Both the position numbers and the translations under genes were made by a program. 64,000 nt of DNA from Pseudomonas sp. GM41(2012) (GTDB lineage: Bacteria > Pseudomonadota > Gammaproteobacteria > Pseudomonadales > Pseudomonadaceae). The DNA lies in assembly GCF_000282315.2 (NCBI RefSeq), contig NZ_AKJN02000007.1, forward strand, positions 496,001 through 560,000. The letters are read 5' to 3'. Shown here piece by piece: positions 8,766-17,276 of the stretch. The number at the start of each line of letters is the position of its first letter. The first letter of the stretch is position 1. The notes beneath the pieces were generated by a model. The model made no database searches. It was not told the origin of the DNA and saw nothing but the letters and a program-made list of their open reading frames with translations.

Positions 8766-9841
8766 TGTTGTGAGCCTCGGCTGCTGAGCAGTGCTTTTAA
8801 TTCCTTGCACATCACCTGTCCGTCACTCTGGCCGCAGCCCACAAAAAACAACGGTTGTTCGGCGCTGTCCTCGATCCCCAGCAACGTTTCGACCTGATCG
8901 TCCGCCAACGCACCGGTCAGCCAGGTGCTTAACCCAAGTGCGGTGGCCACCAGTTGAAAGGTCTGGGAAATATGACCGGCCTCCACGTAGGCCATTCGGT
9001 ACGCTCGCGAGTGTTCATATTTCCACCACAGTTTGTCGAAGCGAGCGGTGATGAACAGGCCGACTGGCAAGTTGTTGATGAAATGCTGCCCACACAACAA
9101 CTGGCCCAAGGGCGAGACAGGCACCGGATTGACGAAGCTCAGAGCGTGTTCGTCGGGGTGGTAGGCGTAGAGACCGGGATTCAGGCCGCTGACGTTCTGA
9201 ACATGAAGAAAACCTTCGCAGGCATTCAGCCCGCCACCGGATGGACTGCTGCGCCGGGCGCCCAGACCTTCAGCGATGGTTTCGTCGATGTCGTTGTCGC
9301 GCTCACGCAGATAACCAAGGGACAAATACAGAAGAGTGCTCACATCATCGAGGGAAACCCTTTCACCCGTGAAGGTGCGACAGGTCTTTCGTTCGATCAA
9401 CGTCTTTACCAGCGCGTTTACCGGGAAGCAGGAAGGTTGAGGCAGGGCAATTCGTTCGGTTGGCGGGCGCTCTGTGCGTCTGGTCTCCGGGGCAGGAGTG
9501 GCCAGTACGTCGGCGCAATGGTCCAGATAGTGTCTCGACCATTCATCAATATCTTGGGGGACATATTCACAAGGAATGTTCTTGGTGCCGATATGAAATA
9601 TCTTCGACAGTTCATCCCAGCCCCATTCAATGGGGGCTTGTATTGAAGGTGCGAGTATTCCCGCGTTCAGGAGTTGCGTGTCTATTATGTTGTTGTCATC
9701 AAACTTTTCAGGGGTGTCGATAAGGTGTGCGAGACGGGTTGAATATTCAAGATTCAATTCGAATTGTTTATGGTTCTTGTAATCCCAGACTATTTGGTCG
9801 GGCGTGCGAGGAAGTATGAATATATAAGGATTTATCTGCAT
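8762..9841 (-). CDS. Stand-alone SagB/ThcOx-type FMN dehydrogenase
   Basis: A 359-residue nitroreductase-fold protein. Residues 1-140 form the non-catalytic N-terminal region typical of SagB-type enzymes, helical and winged-helix-like. Residues 145-355 form the FMN domain, with RKTCRTFTG at 151-159, SPSGGGLNACEG at 199-210, and YRMAYVEAGHISQ at 281-293. A Lys274-Tyr275 pair (WWKYEHSRAYR) corresponds to the Lys-Tyr needed by the McbC/SagB azoline dehydrogenases. SagB enzymes normally oxidise azolines made by a YcaO cyclodehydratase, but no YcaO (SagC/D-like) gene is nearby. The 5' third is AT-rich compared with flanking genes, suggesting transfer. ATG 9841 follows the peptide gene by 71 nt, across a hairpin. 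Another peptide or small-molecule dehydrogenase role is possible. Confidence 0.88.
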   Translation of the reverse strand: MQINPYIFILPRTPDQIVWDYKNHKQFELNLEYSTRLAHLIDTPEKFDDNNIIDTQLLNAGILAPSIQAPIEWGWDELSKIFHIGTKNIPCEYVPQDIDEWSRHYLDHCADVLATPAPETRRTERPPTERIALPQPSCFPVNALVKTLIERKTCRTFTGERVSLDDVSTLLYLSLGYLRERDNDIDETIAEGLGARRSSPSGGGLNACEGFLHVQNVSGLNPGLYAYHPDEHALSFVNPVPVSPLGQLLCGQHFINNLPVGLFITARFDKLWWKYEHSRAYRMAYVEAGHISQTFQLVATALGLSTWLTGALADDQVETLLGIEDSAEQPLFFVGCGQSDGQVMCKELKALLSSRGSQQ

Positions 9842-9873
9842 GATTGGCGATTCACTCTGGTCTTTGCCATAGA

Positions 9874-9905
9874 AAACGCTGGGTAGCCGGCACTCCCCAG
9901 CGTTT
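9874..9905 (-). terminator. Hairpin between peptide gene and sagB-like gene (attenuator or leaky terminator)
   Basis: Arms AAACGCTGGG and CCCAGCGTTT (9896-9905 and 9874-9883) pair perfectly over 10 bp around a 12-nt loop, only 7 nt after the peptide stop codon. On the transcribed strand the stem ends in GTTTTC, a short U tract. This would allow partial termination or 3'-end stabilisation, giving more peptide than enzyme. A leader-peptide attenuator is the alternative reading. Confidence 0.7.
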
Positions 9906-9912
9906 CATTTAC

Positions 9913-9984
9913 TTAGCGGACTTTTGGCGCAACCAGAAAAGCCAGGTTAGCGATTTTGTTGGTTTCCAGAGTAATTGCTTTCAT
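9913..9984 (-). CDS. 23-residue peptide, candidate precursor (substrate) peptide
   Basis: A 72-bp gene below normal gene-calling size. The translation begins MKAITLETNK and ends LVAPKVR. It is supported by a strong Shine-Dalgarno AAGGAG 8 nt before ATG 9984, a good sigma-70 promoter 53-80 bp upstream, a hairpin just after the stop, and its place as first gene before a SagB-type dehydrogenase and an AurF-type oxygenase. Composition: two Thr (5 and 8), one Glu (7), two Asn (9 and 13), three Lys, one Arg, one Pro, and no Cys, Ser, Tyr or Trp. It therefore lacks the Cys/Ser residues of typical azole-forming precursors, and has neither PqqA's Glu-Tyr pair nor a GG cleavage site. Whether it is a modified substrate, a carrier scaffold or a regulatory leader peptide cannot be decided from sequence. 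I do not recognise the family. Confidence 0.75.
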   Translation of the reverse strand: MKAITLETNKIANLAFLVAPKVR

Positions 9985-10011
9985 GTTTTGAACTCCTTGT
10001 AATTGATAGTG

Positions 10012-10030
10012 AGTGTCACTCCTTTGTGAC
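10012..10030. promoter_or_regulatory. Small inverted repeats in the leader of the peptide operon
   Basis: GTCAC (10015-10019) and GTGAC (10026-10030) form a 5-bp inverted repeat with a 6-nt spacer, and AGTG-T-CACT (10012-10020) overlaps it. They sit just downstream of the predicted transcription start, 28-46 bp upstream of the peptide ATG, where an operator or leader hairpin could act. Short arms keep confidence low. Confidence 0.3.
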
Positions 10031-10036
10031 GACTTA

Positions 10037-10064
10037 ATCATAGTTTGTAATGAGTTCTTATCAA
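10037..10064 (-). promoter_or_regulatory. Sigma-70-type promoter of the peptide operon
   Basis: On the minus strand, TTGATA (10059-10064) and TATGAT (10037-10042) are separated by 16 bp. Each differs from the consensus hexamer by one or two bases. The expected start near 10030 gives a leader of about 45 nt before the peptide gene. The flanking DNA to about 10140 is unusually AT-rich. Confidence 0.6.
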
Positions 10065-10233
10065 GGGGAAATTGGGTAGGAATATTCCAGTAATTTTGTC
10101 GGATTGATCTGAGGGTTGGGTGATTCTTGTAAGTTCTGTCCGCTTAAATAACAGGCAAGGCGAAACGTCCTGCAAGTCATTAAGACCGCTGGAGTAGGAA
10201 GTTAGAGAGTTCAATAACAGATAATAGAACGGA

Positions 10234-10247
10234 GAGCCGGCTGGCTC
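10234..10247 (-). terminator. Possible terminator hairpin after rlmI
   Basis: GAGCC/GGCTC arms (10234-10238 and 10243-10247), flanked by further GG/CC pairing, lie about 20 nt after the rlmI stop. The following minus-strand sequence TTCTATTATC is only partly T-rich, so the assignment is tentative. The rest of 10065-10265 contains nothing else I can identify. Confidence 0.35.
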
Positions 10248-10265
10248 CCCGTCAAACCGGCGAAA

Positions 10266-11462
10266 TCAGCTGTTTGGCAGCAGACGGCAGGTGATGCTCT
10301 TGATGTAGCGGGTTTCGGCGATGGCCGGGTGAACCGGGTGATCCGGGCCCTGACCGCCACGCTCCAGCATCTGGATGTTGCGGTCCAGGTGACGGGCGCT
10401 GGTCAGCAGGATGTTCTGCAGATCGTCCTCGGGCAGGTGCATCGAGCACGAAGCGCTGACCAGGATGCCGTCCTTGCTGAGCAGGCGCATGGCTTGCTCG
10501 TTCAGGCGACGGTAGGCACCTTCACCGTTCTTCATGTCTTTTTTACGTTTGATGAACGCCGGAGGATCGGCAACGATCACGTCGAAACGCTCTTCGCTGG
10601 CTTTCAGCTCTTTCAGGGCTTCGAACACGTCACCTTCAATGCAGGTCATCTTGTCGGCGAAACCGTTCAGCGCGGCGTTGCGCTCGACGCCGTCGAGGGC
10701 GAAGGCCGATGCGTCGACGCAGAACACTTCACTGGCGCCGAACGCCGCCGCTTGCACGCCCCAGCCACCGATGTAGCTATACAGGTCCAGCACGCGTTTG
10801 CCTTTGGCGTAAGGTGCCAGGCGTGCGCGGTTCATGCGGTGGTCGTAGAACCAGCCGGTTTTCTGTCCCTGGATGACGGGTGCTTCGAACTTCACGCCGT
10901 TTTCTTCCAGGGCAACCCACTCCGGCACCAGGCCGAACACGGTTTCGACGTAACGGTTGAGGCCTTCGGCATCACGGGCAGCGGAGTCGTTCTTGAACAG
11001 AATGCCGCTAGGCTTGACCACTTGGGTCAGCGCTGCGATCACGTCTTCTTTATGGGCTTCCATGGTTGCCGAAGCGATCTGTACCACCAGGATGTCGCCG
11101 AAACGGTCGACTACCAGACCTGGCAGCAGGTCGGAATCGCCGTAAACCAGGCGATAGAACGGCTTGTCGAACAGGCGATCGCGCAGGGACAGCGCGACGT
11201 TCAGGCGATGCACCAGCAGCGACTTGTCCAGCGGCAACTTGATGTCGCGCGACAAGAGGCGGGCACAGATCAGGTTGTTCGGGCTCATGGCAACGATGCC
11301 CAGCGGCTTGCCGCTGGCGGCTTCGAGGATCGCCTGGTCGCCGGCCTTGAAGCCGTGCAAAGGAGTAGCGGCTACATCGATTTCGTTGCTGTAGACCCAC
11401 AAGTGGCCGTTTCGCAGGCGACGGTCGGCGTTGGCTTTGAGGCGCAGGCTAGGCAGGGACAT
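10266..11462 (-). CDS. rlmI: 23S rRNA (cytosine-5) methyltransferase RlmI-type
   Basis: A 398-residue class I SAM methyltransferase with an N-terminal PUA domain (MSLPSLRLKANADRRLRNGH, HLWVYSNEID). The SAM motif DLYSYIGGWGVQAAAFGA is followed by ADPPAFIKRKKD and the catalytic-region SCSMH. E. coli RlmI makes m5C1962 in 23S rRNA. ATG 11462 is chosen because GGAG lies 7 nt upstream and the protein then has the normal Pseudomonas length; the frame is open to 11513. It is monocistronic and divergent from the HDOD gene, with a 133-bp repeat element in the gap. Confidence 0.93.
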   Translation of the reverse strand: MSLPSLRLKANADRRLRNGHLWVYSNEIDVAATPLHGFKAGDQAILEAASGKPLGIVAMSPNNLICARLLSRDIKLPLDKSLLVHRLNVALSLRDRLFDKPFYRLVYGDSDLLPGLVVDRFGDILVVQIASATMEAHKEDVIAALTQVVKPSGILFKNDSAARDAEGLNRYVETVFGLVPEWVALEENGVKFEAPVIQGQKTGWFYDHRMNRARLAPYAKGKRVLDLYSYIGGWGVQAAAFGASEVFCVDASAFALDGVERNAALNGFADKMTCIEGDVFEALKELKASEERFDVIVADPPAFIKRKKDMKNGEGAYRRLNEQAMRLLSKDGILVSASCSMHLPEDDLQNILLTSARHLDRNIQMLERGGQGPDHPVHPAIAETRYIKSITCRLLPNS

Positions 11463-11530
11463 GACGTCGCTCCGGAAAAAAGAGCGGGAGTATAGCGTGT
11501 TGCGCACGGCCACGGCTTGGCGGATAGACC

Positions 11531-11663
11531 TGTGGCGAGGGGGTTTACCCCCGTTGGGGCGCGAAGCGGCCCCGAAACCAACAATATCGATTCAACAGAC
11601 ACACCGCGTTTGGCGAATCTACGACTGCTTCGCAGCCGAACGGGGGTAAACCCCCTCGCCACA
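11531..11663. repeat. About 130-bp inverted-repeat element, family 2, copy 1
   Basis: The ends TGTGGCGAGGGGGTTTACCC (from 11531) and its inverted copy (11639-11663) are perfect over 25 bp. Internal sub-motifs GCGAAGCGGCCCC and GACTGCTTCGCAGCCGAACG recur in the copies at 50467-50645 and 62914-63046. No coding capacity is seen. Confidence 0.85.
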
Positions 11664-11748
11664 ATGAAATTTCGATGACATACCGACGGGTGTGTCGGAT
11701 CCAACTTTATAAGGGTTAGAATCGCCGCCTGTCCCAGAGTGTGTACTT

Positions 11749-12618
11749 ATGTCCCCAGAGCTGACTTCCGAACAGATTCAACAGTCCCTGCAAGGCATCA
11801 GCGTGCCGGCCCAGCCGCAAATCATGGTGGATTTGCAGATGGAACAGTACATGCCCGATCCGGATCTGGAGGTGATCGCGAAGCTGATCTCCCAGGACCC
11901 GGGCCTCTCTGGCGCCTTGTTGAAAATCGTCAACTCGCCGTATTACGGCTTGAGCAACAAGATCGCCTCGATTCAGCGTGCAGTGAACCTGCTGGGCAGC
12001 CGCTCGATCATCAACCTGATCAACGCGCAGTCGATCAAGGGCGAGATGAACGACGACACCATCGTTACCTTGAATCGTTTCTGGGATACCGCCCAGGACG
12101 TGGCGATGACCTGCCTGACCCTGGCCAAGCGCATCGGCGTCCAGGCCGGCGATGAAGCATACGCGCTGGGTCTGTTCCATGACTGCGGCGTGCCGCTGAT
12201 GCTCAAGCGCTTCCCCAACTACATGACCGTTCTGGAAGAGGCTTACGCCAGCGCCAGCGCTGAATGCCGGGTGGTGGATACTGAGAATCGGGTGTTCAAT
12301 ACCAACCACGCGGTGGTGGGTTATTACACCGCCAAATCCTGGCGCCTGCCGGAGCATGTGACCGCCGCCATCGCCAATCACCACAATGCGTTGGCGATCT
12401 TCAGCGATGAGTCGTCGCGCAACAGTCAGCTGAAAAACCTGCTGGCGATCCTGAAAATGGCCGAGCACATTTGTGCGTCCTTCCGGGTGCTGGGCAACCA
12501 GCGTGATGACCATGAGTGGAACAGCATCGCACCGCTGGTTCTCGATTATGTCGGCCTCTCGGACTACGACTTCGAGACCCTCAAACAAACGATTCGTGAC
12601 CTTGGCGCTCACCGCTGA
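11749..12618 (+). CDS. HDOD domain protein
   Basis: A 289-residue protein consisting mainly of one HDOD domain (about residues 15-215). It includes ISQDPGLSGALLKIVNSPYYGL, SIQRAVNLLGSRSIINLI, ALGLFHDCGVPLML and the NHAVVGYYTAKSW region. HDOD proteins are divergent HD-fold signalling proteins found in bacterial second-messenger and motility regulation; the ligand and partner here are unknown. There are no membrane segments. The start MSPELTSEQIQQ is consistent with the family, although no strong Shine-Dalgarno sequence is visible. mutM follows after 28 bp and may be cotranscribed. Confidence 0.9.
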   Translation: MSPELTSEQIQQSLQGISVPAQPQIMVDLQMEQYMPDPDLEVIAKLISQDPGLSGALLKIVNSPYYGLSNKIASIQRAVNLLGSRSIINLINAQSIKGEMNDDTIVTLNRFWDTAQDVAMTCLTLAKRIGVQAGDEAYALGLFHDCGVPLMLKRFPNYMTVLEEAYASASAECRVVDTENRVFNTNHAVVGYYTAKSWRLPEHVTAAIANHHNALAIFSDESSRNSQLKNLLAILKMAEHICASFRVLGNQRDDHEWNSIAPLVLDYVGLSDYDFETLKQTIRDLGAHR

Positions 12619-12646
12619 GCGTTGCACAGCCTGATTCGAGAGCACC

Positions 12647-13459
12647 ATGCCGGAACTGCCTGAAGTCGAAACCACTCGCCGCGGAATTGCACCACACCTG
12701 GAAGGCCAGCGCGTCAGCCGGGTGATCGTACGTGAGCGGCGCTTGCGCTGGCCGATCCCCGAAGACCTGGATGTGCGGCTGTCTGGCCAGCGCATCGTCC
12801 TGGTGGAGCGACGCGCGAAGTACCTGCTGATTAATGCCGAAGTCGGCACGCTGATCAGCCATTTGGGGATGTCGGGAAATCTGCGTCTGGTGGAAATCGG
12901 CACGCCGGTGGCCAAGCATGAGCATGTGGACATCGAGCTGGAATCCGGCCTGGCCCTGCGTTACACCGACCCGCGACGGTTTGGCGCGATGCTCTGGAGC
13001 CTCGACCCGCTCAATCACGAATTGTTGATTCGCCTGGGGCCGGAGCCGTTGACCGACCTGTTTGACGGCGAGCGCTTGTTCCAGCAGTCCCGCGGGCGAT
13101 CCATGGCGGTCAAGCCGTTCATCATGGACAACGCGGTGGTGGTCGGCGTGGGCAATATCTACGCAACCGAAGCGTTGTTCGCCGCCGGTATCGACCCGCG
13201 TCGTGAGGCCAAGAGCATCTCTCGGGGGCGTTATCTGAAACTGGCGATCGAGATCAAACGCATCCTGGCGGCCGCTATCGAACGCGGCGGAACCACGCTG
13301 CGGGACTTTATCGGCGGTGACGGTCAGCCGGGTTATTTCCAGCAGGAACTGTTCGTGTACGGCCGTGGCGGTGCGCCCTGCAAGGTCTGCGGCACGGAGT
13401 TGCGGGAAGTGAAGCTCGGGCAGCGCGCCAGCGTCTTTTGCCCGCGTTGTCAGAGCTGA
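12647..13459 (+). CDS. mutM: Formamidopyrimidine-DNA glycosylase (Fpg)
   Basis: A 270-residue base-excision repair enzyme that removes 8-oxoguanine and nicks the abasic site. It has the N-terminal [14 protein letters not shown] with catalytic Pro2/Glu3, the VGNIYA-type helix-two-turn-helix segment ([13 protein letters not shown]), and a C-terminal zinc finger CKVC...CPRC ending at the last residues. Length and domain order are standard. Confidence 0.98.
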   Translation: MPELPEVETTRRGIAPHLEGQRVSRVIVRERRLRWPIPEDLDVRLSGQRIVLVERRAKYLLINAEVGTLISHLGMSGNLRLVEIGTPVAKHEHVDIELESGLALRYTDPRRFGAMLWSLDPLNHELLIRLGPEPLTDLFDGERLFQQSRGRSMAVKPFIMDNAVVVGVGNIYATEALFAAGIDPRREAKSISRGRYLKLAIEIKRILAAAIERGGTTLRDFIGGDGQPGYFQQELFVYGRGGAPCKVCGTELREVKLGQRASVFCPRCQS

Positions 13460-13512
13460 AACGCACAGGGTCTATAGTCAGTGTTCTGACTGTCTCGCCC
13501 AAGGACTGTGCC

Positions 13513-13836
13513 ATGAACCTGTTTCGAACCCTTGTCGTCGTTTTGCTGCTGAGCATCGGTGCGCCAGCGCTGGCAGCAAATGCGGGCAGCGGCGACCCGC
13601 GCTACACCATCCAGAATCCCCCGGCGTACGCCATGATCGGCGATTTGCTGATTGCCCGACCTTTGTTGGTCGTGGCGACGGTGATTGGTGCCGGAGCGTT
13701 TGTGGTGTCGTTGCCGTTTACCGCGTTGGGTGGCGGCGTCGGCGATGCGGGGCAGGCGTTGGTGGTCGACCCGGCGAAAGCGGCGTTTGTGCGGTGTCTG
13801 GGGTGTATCGGGGAAGGGTTTGAGCAGACGGAGTGA
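13513..13836 (+). CDS. Small exported or membrane protein of unknown function
   Basis: A 107-residue protein with a signal peptide ([21 protein letters not shown], cut expected after ALA) and a second hydrophobic stretch ([20 protein letters not shown]), then a short tail with CLGC. AAGGA lies 7 nt before ATG 13513. Similar small proteins in Pseudomonas are often labelled multidrug transporter, but it is far too short for one and nothing here supports transport. It follows mutM by 53 bp. Confidence 0.8.
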   Translation: MNLFRTLVVVLLLSIGAPALAANAGSGDPRYTIQNPPAYAMIGDLLIARPLLVVATVIGAGAFVVSLPFTALGGGVGDAGQALVVDPAKAAFVRCLGCIGEGFEQTE

Positions 13837-13864
13837 AGCCAGTTACTTCTTTGGTGTGGCTGAT

Positions 13865-13940
13865 GGCCCTATCGCGAGCAGGCTCGCTCCCACAGTAGAC
13901 CGCGATTAACTGTGGGAGCGAGCCTGCTCGCGATAGGGCC
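13865..13940. repeat. REP doublet (long hairpin)
   Basis: Arms 13865-13896 and 13909-13940 are inverted copies over about 32 bp (core ATCGCGAGCAGGCTCGCTCC) with a 12-nt spacer. It lies between the convergent small-protein gene and ferredoxin gene and may serve as a transcript end. Confidence 0.9.
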
Positions 13941-13967
13941 GGCACATTCGCTACAAAACTATCTGAT

Positions 13968-14309
<342 letters not shown>

Positions 14310-14356
14310 TCAAGGGGAAAAGATCGTCCGAACGCGGCCCGAACCTGCGGCAGCTC

Positions 14357-14923
<567 letters not shown>

Positions 14924-14951
14924 CTATAGACGCTTGGAATATTCTCCCTTT

Positions 14952-16547
14952 TCATGGGTTTTTCAAACGTTCGGCCAAAGAAGTTGCTATCTGCGCTGTC
15001 AGCCCGTAGACCGACAATTGTGGGTTTGCGCCAATGCTGGTGGGGAACAGAGAGCCATCATGAATCGACAGATTGCTTAGCTGATGATGCCGGCCGAGGC
15101 TGTCGGTCACGGCGTTTTTCGGGTCTTCACCCATGGCACAACCGCCCATCACATGGGCGCTGCCCAGGCGTGTGCGATACAGCTCCAGGCTCAGGCCGTC
15201 GATCAGCGTGCGCGCTTCGGCGAGGGTTTTCACGTAGCGAGCGTCGGCGTGCATGGGCATTACCGCCTTGGCACCGCCCGCGAACTGGATCTCGGCCATG
15301 CTGTGGAACGCCCGACGCAATCCGTCCCAGGCATAAGGTGAAACCTGATAGTCGAGCACCGGCGTGCCATCGCCGCGCAACTCGACGCTGCCGCCGGGGC
15401 TGTCCGGGTGAAAACCGTCCCGCAGCAACGCCAACATGGCGTGGGTGTGGGGCAGGTTTTCCATGTGCTGGGCGTTTTCCTTGCCGAAACCGCCGAGCAG
15501 GGTCGTAGCCAGCGCCGGGTGCAGCGGTGGCACTTCGAGTTTGTAAGACATTTTTCCGGTGGTGCCGTCCTGCCATTGGAAATGGTCGGAATAGATTGAC
15601 TGTGGTGCACCATAAAACGGGTTGATCACCTCGTCGAACAGCCCGGCCGACATGTTCACCAAGTGTAGAAAAGTCCGTTTACCCAACCGTTTGTGCGGAT
15701 CCGGTGCTTCTGAGCGCATGAGCAGCGCCGGGCTGTTGATTCCGCCGCCGGCCAGCACGTAATGCCGGGCCTTGACCGTGACCGTGTGTCCGGTAGGCGC
15801 GACGCAGCGCTCGTCCATCGCTACGCAATGCAAGCCCGTGACCTTGTCGCCGCTGATCAAGAGCTTTTCGGCGCGAGCCAGATAGAGCAACTCGCCGCCT
15901 TTTTCCAGGGTCGCCGGGATGGTCGTGACCAGCATCGATTGCTTGGCGTTGGTCGGGCAACCCATGCCGCAGTAGCCCAGGTTCCAACAGCCACGCACGT
16001 TGCGCGGGATCACATGCCAGGCATAGCCAAGTTTTTCGCAGCCTTTGCGGATCACGTCGTTGTTGGCGTTGGGCGGGATCATCCAGGGGGCGACGCCCAG
16101 GCGTTGTTCCATTTTTTCGAACCACGGCGCCATCTCGGCCGGCGTGTGGCCTTTGACGTCGTGTTCCTTGGCCCAGTGGTCGAGGGTCGGGTCCGGCGTG
16201 CGAAAGCTGGAGGTCCAGTTGATTAGTGTGGTGCCACCCACCGCCCGGCCCTGAAGGATAGTGATCGCGCCGTCCTTGCTCATGCGGCCGATGCCTTCCT
16301 GATAGAGGCTGGTGTAGGCTTGGTCTTCGAGCATCTTGAAGTCGCTGCTGGTCCTGAGCGGGCCTTCCTCGATCAGCAATACCTTGTAGCCCGCGGCGCT
16401 GAGGATTTCGGCGGTGGTGCCGCCCCCCGCGCCGCTGCCGATAATCGCCACGTCCGCTTCGAGGGTCAGGTCCTGGGTCAGTTGTGAGCCGTTATAGGTT
16501 TTCCAGCCACGGGCCAGGCCTTCGCGGAACGGATCGGGTACGGGCAT
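14952..16547 (-). CDS. laoA: GMC-family long-chain alcohol dehydrogenase LaoA
   Basis: A 531-residue FAD enzyme. The dinucleotide motif IIGSGAGGGTTAEIL is near residue 35. GGTTLINWTSSFRTP and the cysteine-rich CWNLGYCGMGCPTNAKQSM are mid-protein, and the C-terminal GMC signature includes HVMGGCAMG and LFPTSIGANPQLSVYG. The order laoC-laoB-laoA with divergent laoR matches the P. aeruginosa PA0364-PA0367 system, where LaoA oxidises long-chain alcohols from alkanes and alkyl sulfates to aldehydes. A GAGA-type Shine-Dalgarno sequence precedes ATG 16547. The gap to laoB holds a strong REP hairpin that could reduce read-through. Confidence 0.9.
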   Translation of the reverse strand: MPVPDPFREGLARGWKTYNGSQLTQDLTLEADVAIIGSGAGGGTTAEILSAAGYKVLLIEEGPLRTSSDFKMLEDQAYTSLYQEGIGRMSKDGAITILQGRAVGGTTLINWTSSFRTPDPTLDHWAKEHDVKGHTPAEMAPWFEKMEQRLGVAPWMIPPNANNDVIRKGCEKLGYAWHVIPRNVRGCWNLGYCGMGCPTNAKQSMLVTTIPATLEKGGELLYLARAEKLLISGDKVTGLHCVAMDERCVAPTGHTVTVKARHYVLAGGGINSPALLMRSEAPDPHKRLGKRTFLHLVNMSAGLFDEVINPFYGAPQSIYSDHFQWQDGTTGKMSYKLEVPPLHPALATTLLGGFGKENAQHMENLPHTHAMLALLRDGFHPDSPGGSVELRGDGTPVLDYQVSPYAWDGLRRAFHSMAEIQFAGGAKAVMPMHADARYVKTLAEARTLIDGLSLELYRTRLGSAHVMGGCAMGEDPKNAVTDSLGRHHQLSNLSIHDGSLFPTSIGANPQLSVYGLTAQIATSLAERLKNP

Positions 16548-16598
16548 CTTCAGGTTCTCTTCTTATTTTGAGTTCTGTGGTGAGGCGGCTGACGCCTT

Positions 16599-16685
16599 CG
16601 CGGGCAAGCCTTGCTCCTACAGGGTTTGAGTCGTTCACAAAAGGGTGGCCCACCTCAAACCCTGTAGGAGCAAGGCTTGCCCGCG
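16599..16685. repeat. REP doublet inside the lao operon
   Basis: Perfect 32-bp inverted arms (16599-16630 and 16654-16685), core GCGGGCAAGCCTTGCTCCTA, with a 23-nt spacer, sit between laoB and laoA in the same transcript. Such a structure can attenuate or stabilise upstream mRNA. Confidence 0.9.
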
Positions 16686-16702
16686 ATTGGGTCGACTCGG
16701 TC

Positions 16703-17248
16703 TTAAACGGTGGGCGGCCCGGGATACCCGCAATGCGCCCACGACTCCGCCCGGCTGTACCACGCCATCATCACCAATTGCAGCAGCGAGCTGTGACCCA
16801 TGCGTAGCAAGCTCAGCGAGCTGTTTTCCCAGCGATCCATAAAGTGCCGGATCTCCTCGCTGCTGGCGTTTTCCCAACTGCCCCAAATCCCGGTCAGTGG
16901 TCCGCGGGTGATGCTCATTCCCAGCACGTCGAATAACTGCCGGGTCAACTTGAGCATTTCCGGCGATAGATGATTCAGACCGTTATCCAGGCAGTGCAGG
17001 GTTTCACCTACGGCCGCGGGCATTTTTTCGACGGCCACCGCGCCGTCGAGCATCACCGGAATCAGTGCCCGCAGAAACAGCAAGTCACCGCTGCGCAGAA
17101 TCGCGAAGCCGCTGGCCGGTACGCTCGATGAACAACCGCTGAGGCTCGCGCCCAAACCGGTGGTGGCGAGAAAAGCGCTGGCACCCAGGCTGAATTTAAG
17201 CAAGCCGCGCCGTGACAGCGCGGGTGTGTCGGACAGACTTGGGCTCAT
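16703..17248 (-). CDS. laoB: Tat-exported small subunit-like protein LaoB
   Basis: A 181-residue protein with a twin-arginine signal (LSRRGLLKFS) followed by a hydrophobic stretch and a possible lipobox (LSGC). The mature part resembles the small third subunit of membrane GMC dehydrogenases such as gluconate 2-dehydrogenase. Position and size match PA0365/LaoB, which acts with the GMC enzyme LaoA. It probably helps LaoA export or membrane attachment (inference). It starts 28 bp after laoC. Confidence 0.85.
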   Translation of the reverse strand: MSPSLSDTPALSRRGLLKFSLGASAFLATTGLGASLSGCSSSVPASGFAILRSGDLLFLRALIPVMLDGAVAVEKMPAAVGETLHCLDNGLNHLSPEMLKLTRQLFDVLGMSITRGPLTGIWGSWENASSEEIRHFMDRWENSSLSLLRMGHSSLLQLVMMAWYSRAESWAHCGYPGPPTV

Positions 17249-17276
17249 TATTGTTATTACCCGAAGGGGATGATCG

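Noticed and set aside
7788-9841. Standard thiazole/oxazole (TOMM) cluster
   Set aside because: A SagB-type gene is present but there is no YcaO cyclodehydratase or E1-like partner and the peptide has no Cys or Ser.
9913-9984. Peptide as a PqqA-type cofactor precursor
   Set aside because: Only the 23-residue length matches; the Glu-x3-Tyr pair is absent and no pqqB-E genes are nearby.
11716-12933. 405-codon open frame on the minus strand opposite the HDOD gene and mutM
   Set aside because: It spans two well-supported plus-strand genes and has no family resemblance or ribosome site.
13513-13836. Multidrug transporter
   Set aside because: 107 residues with at most two hydrophobic segments cannot form such a transporter; only an exported or membrane small protein is supported.
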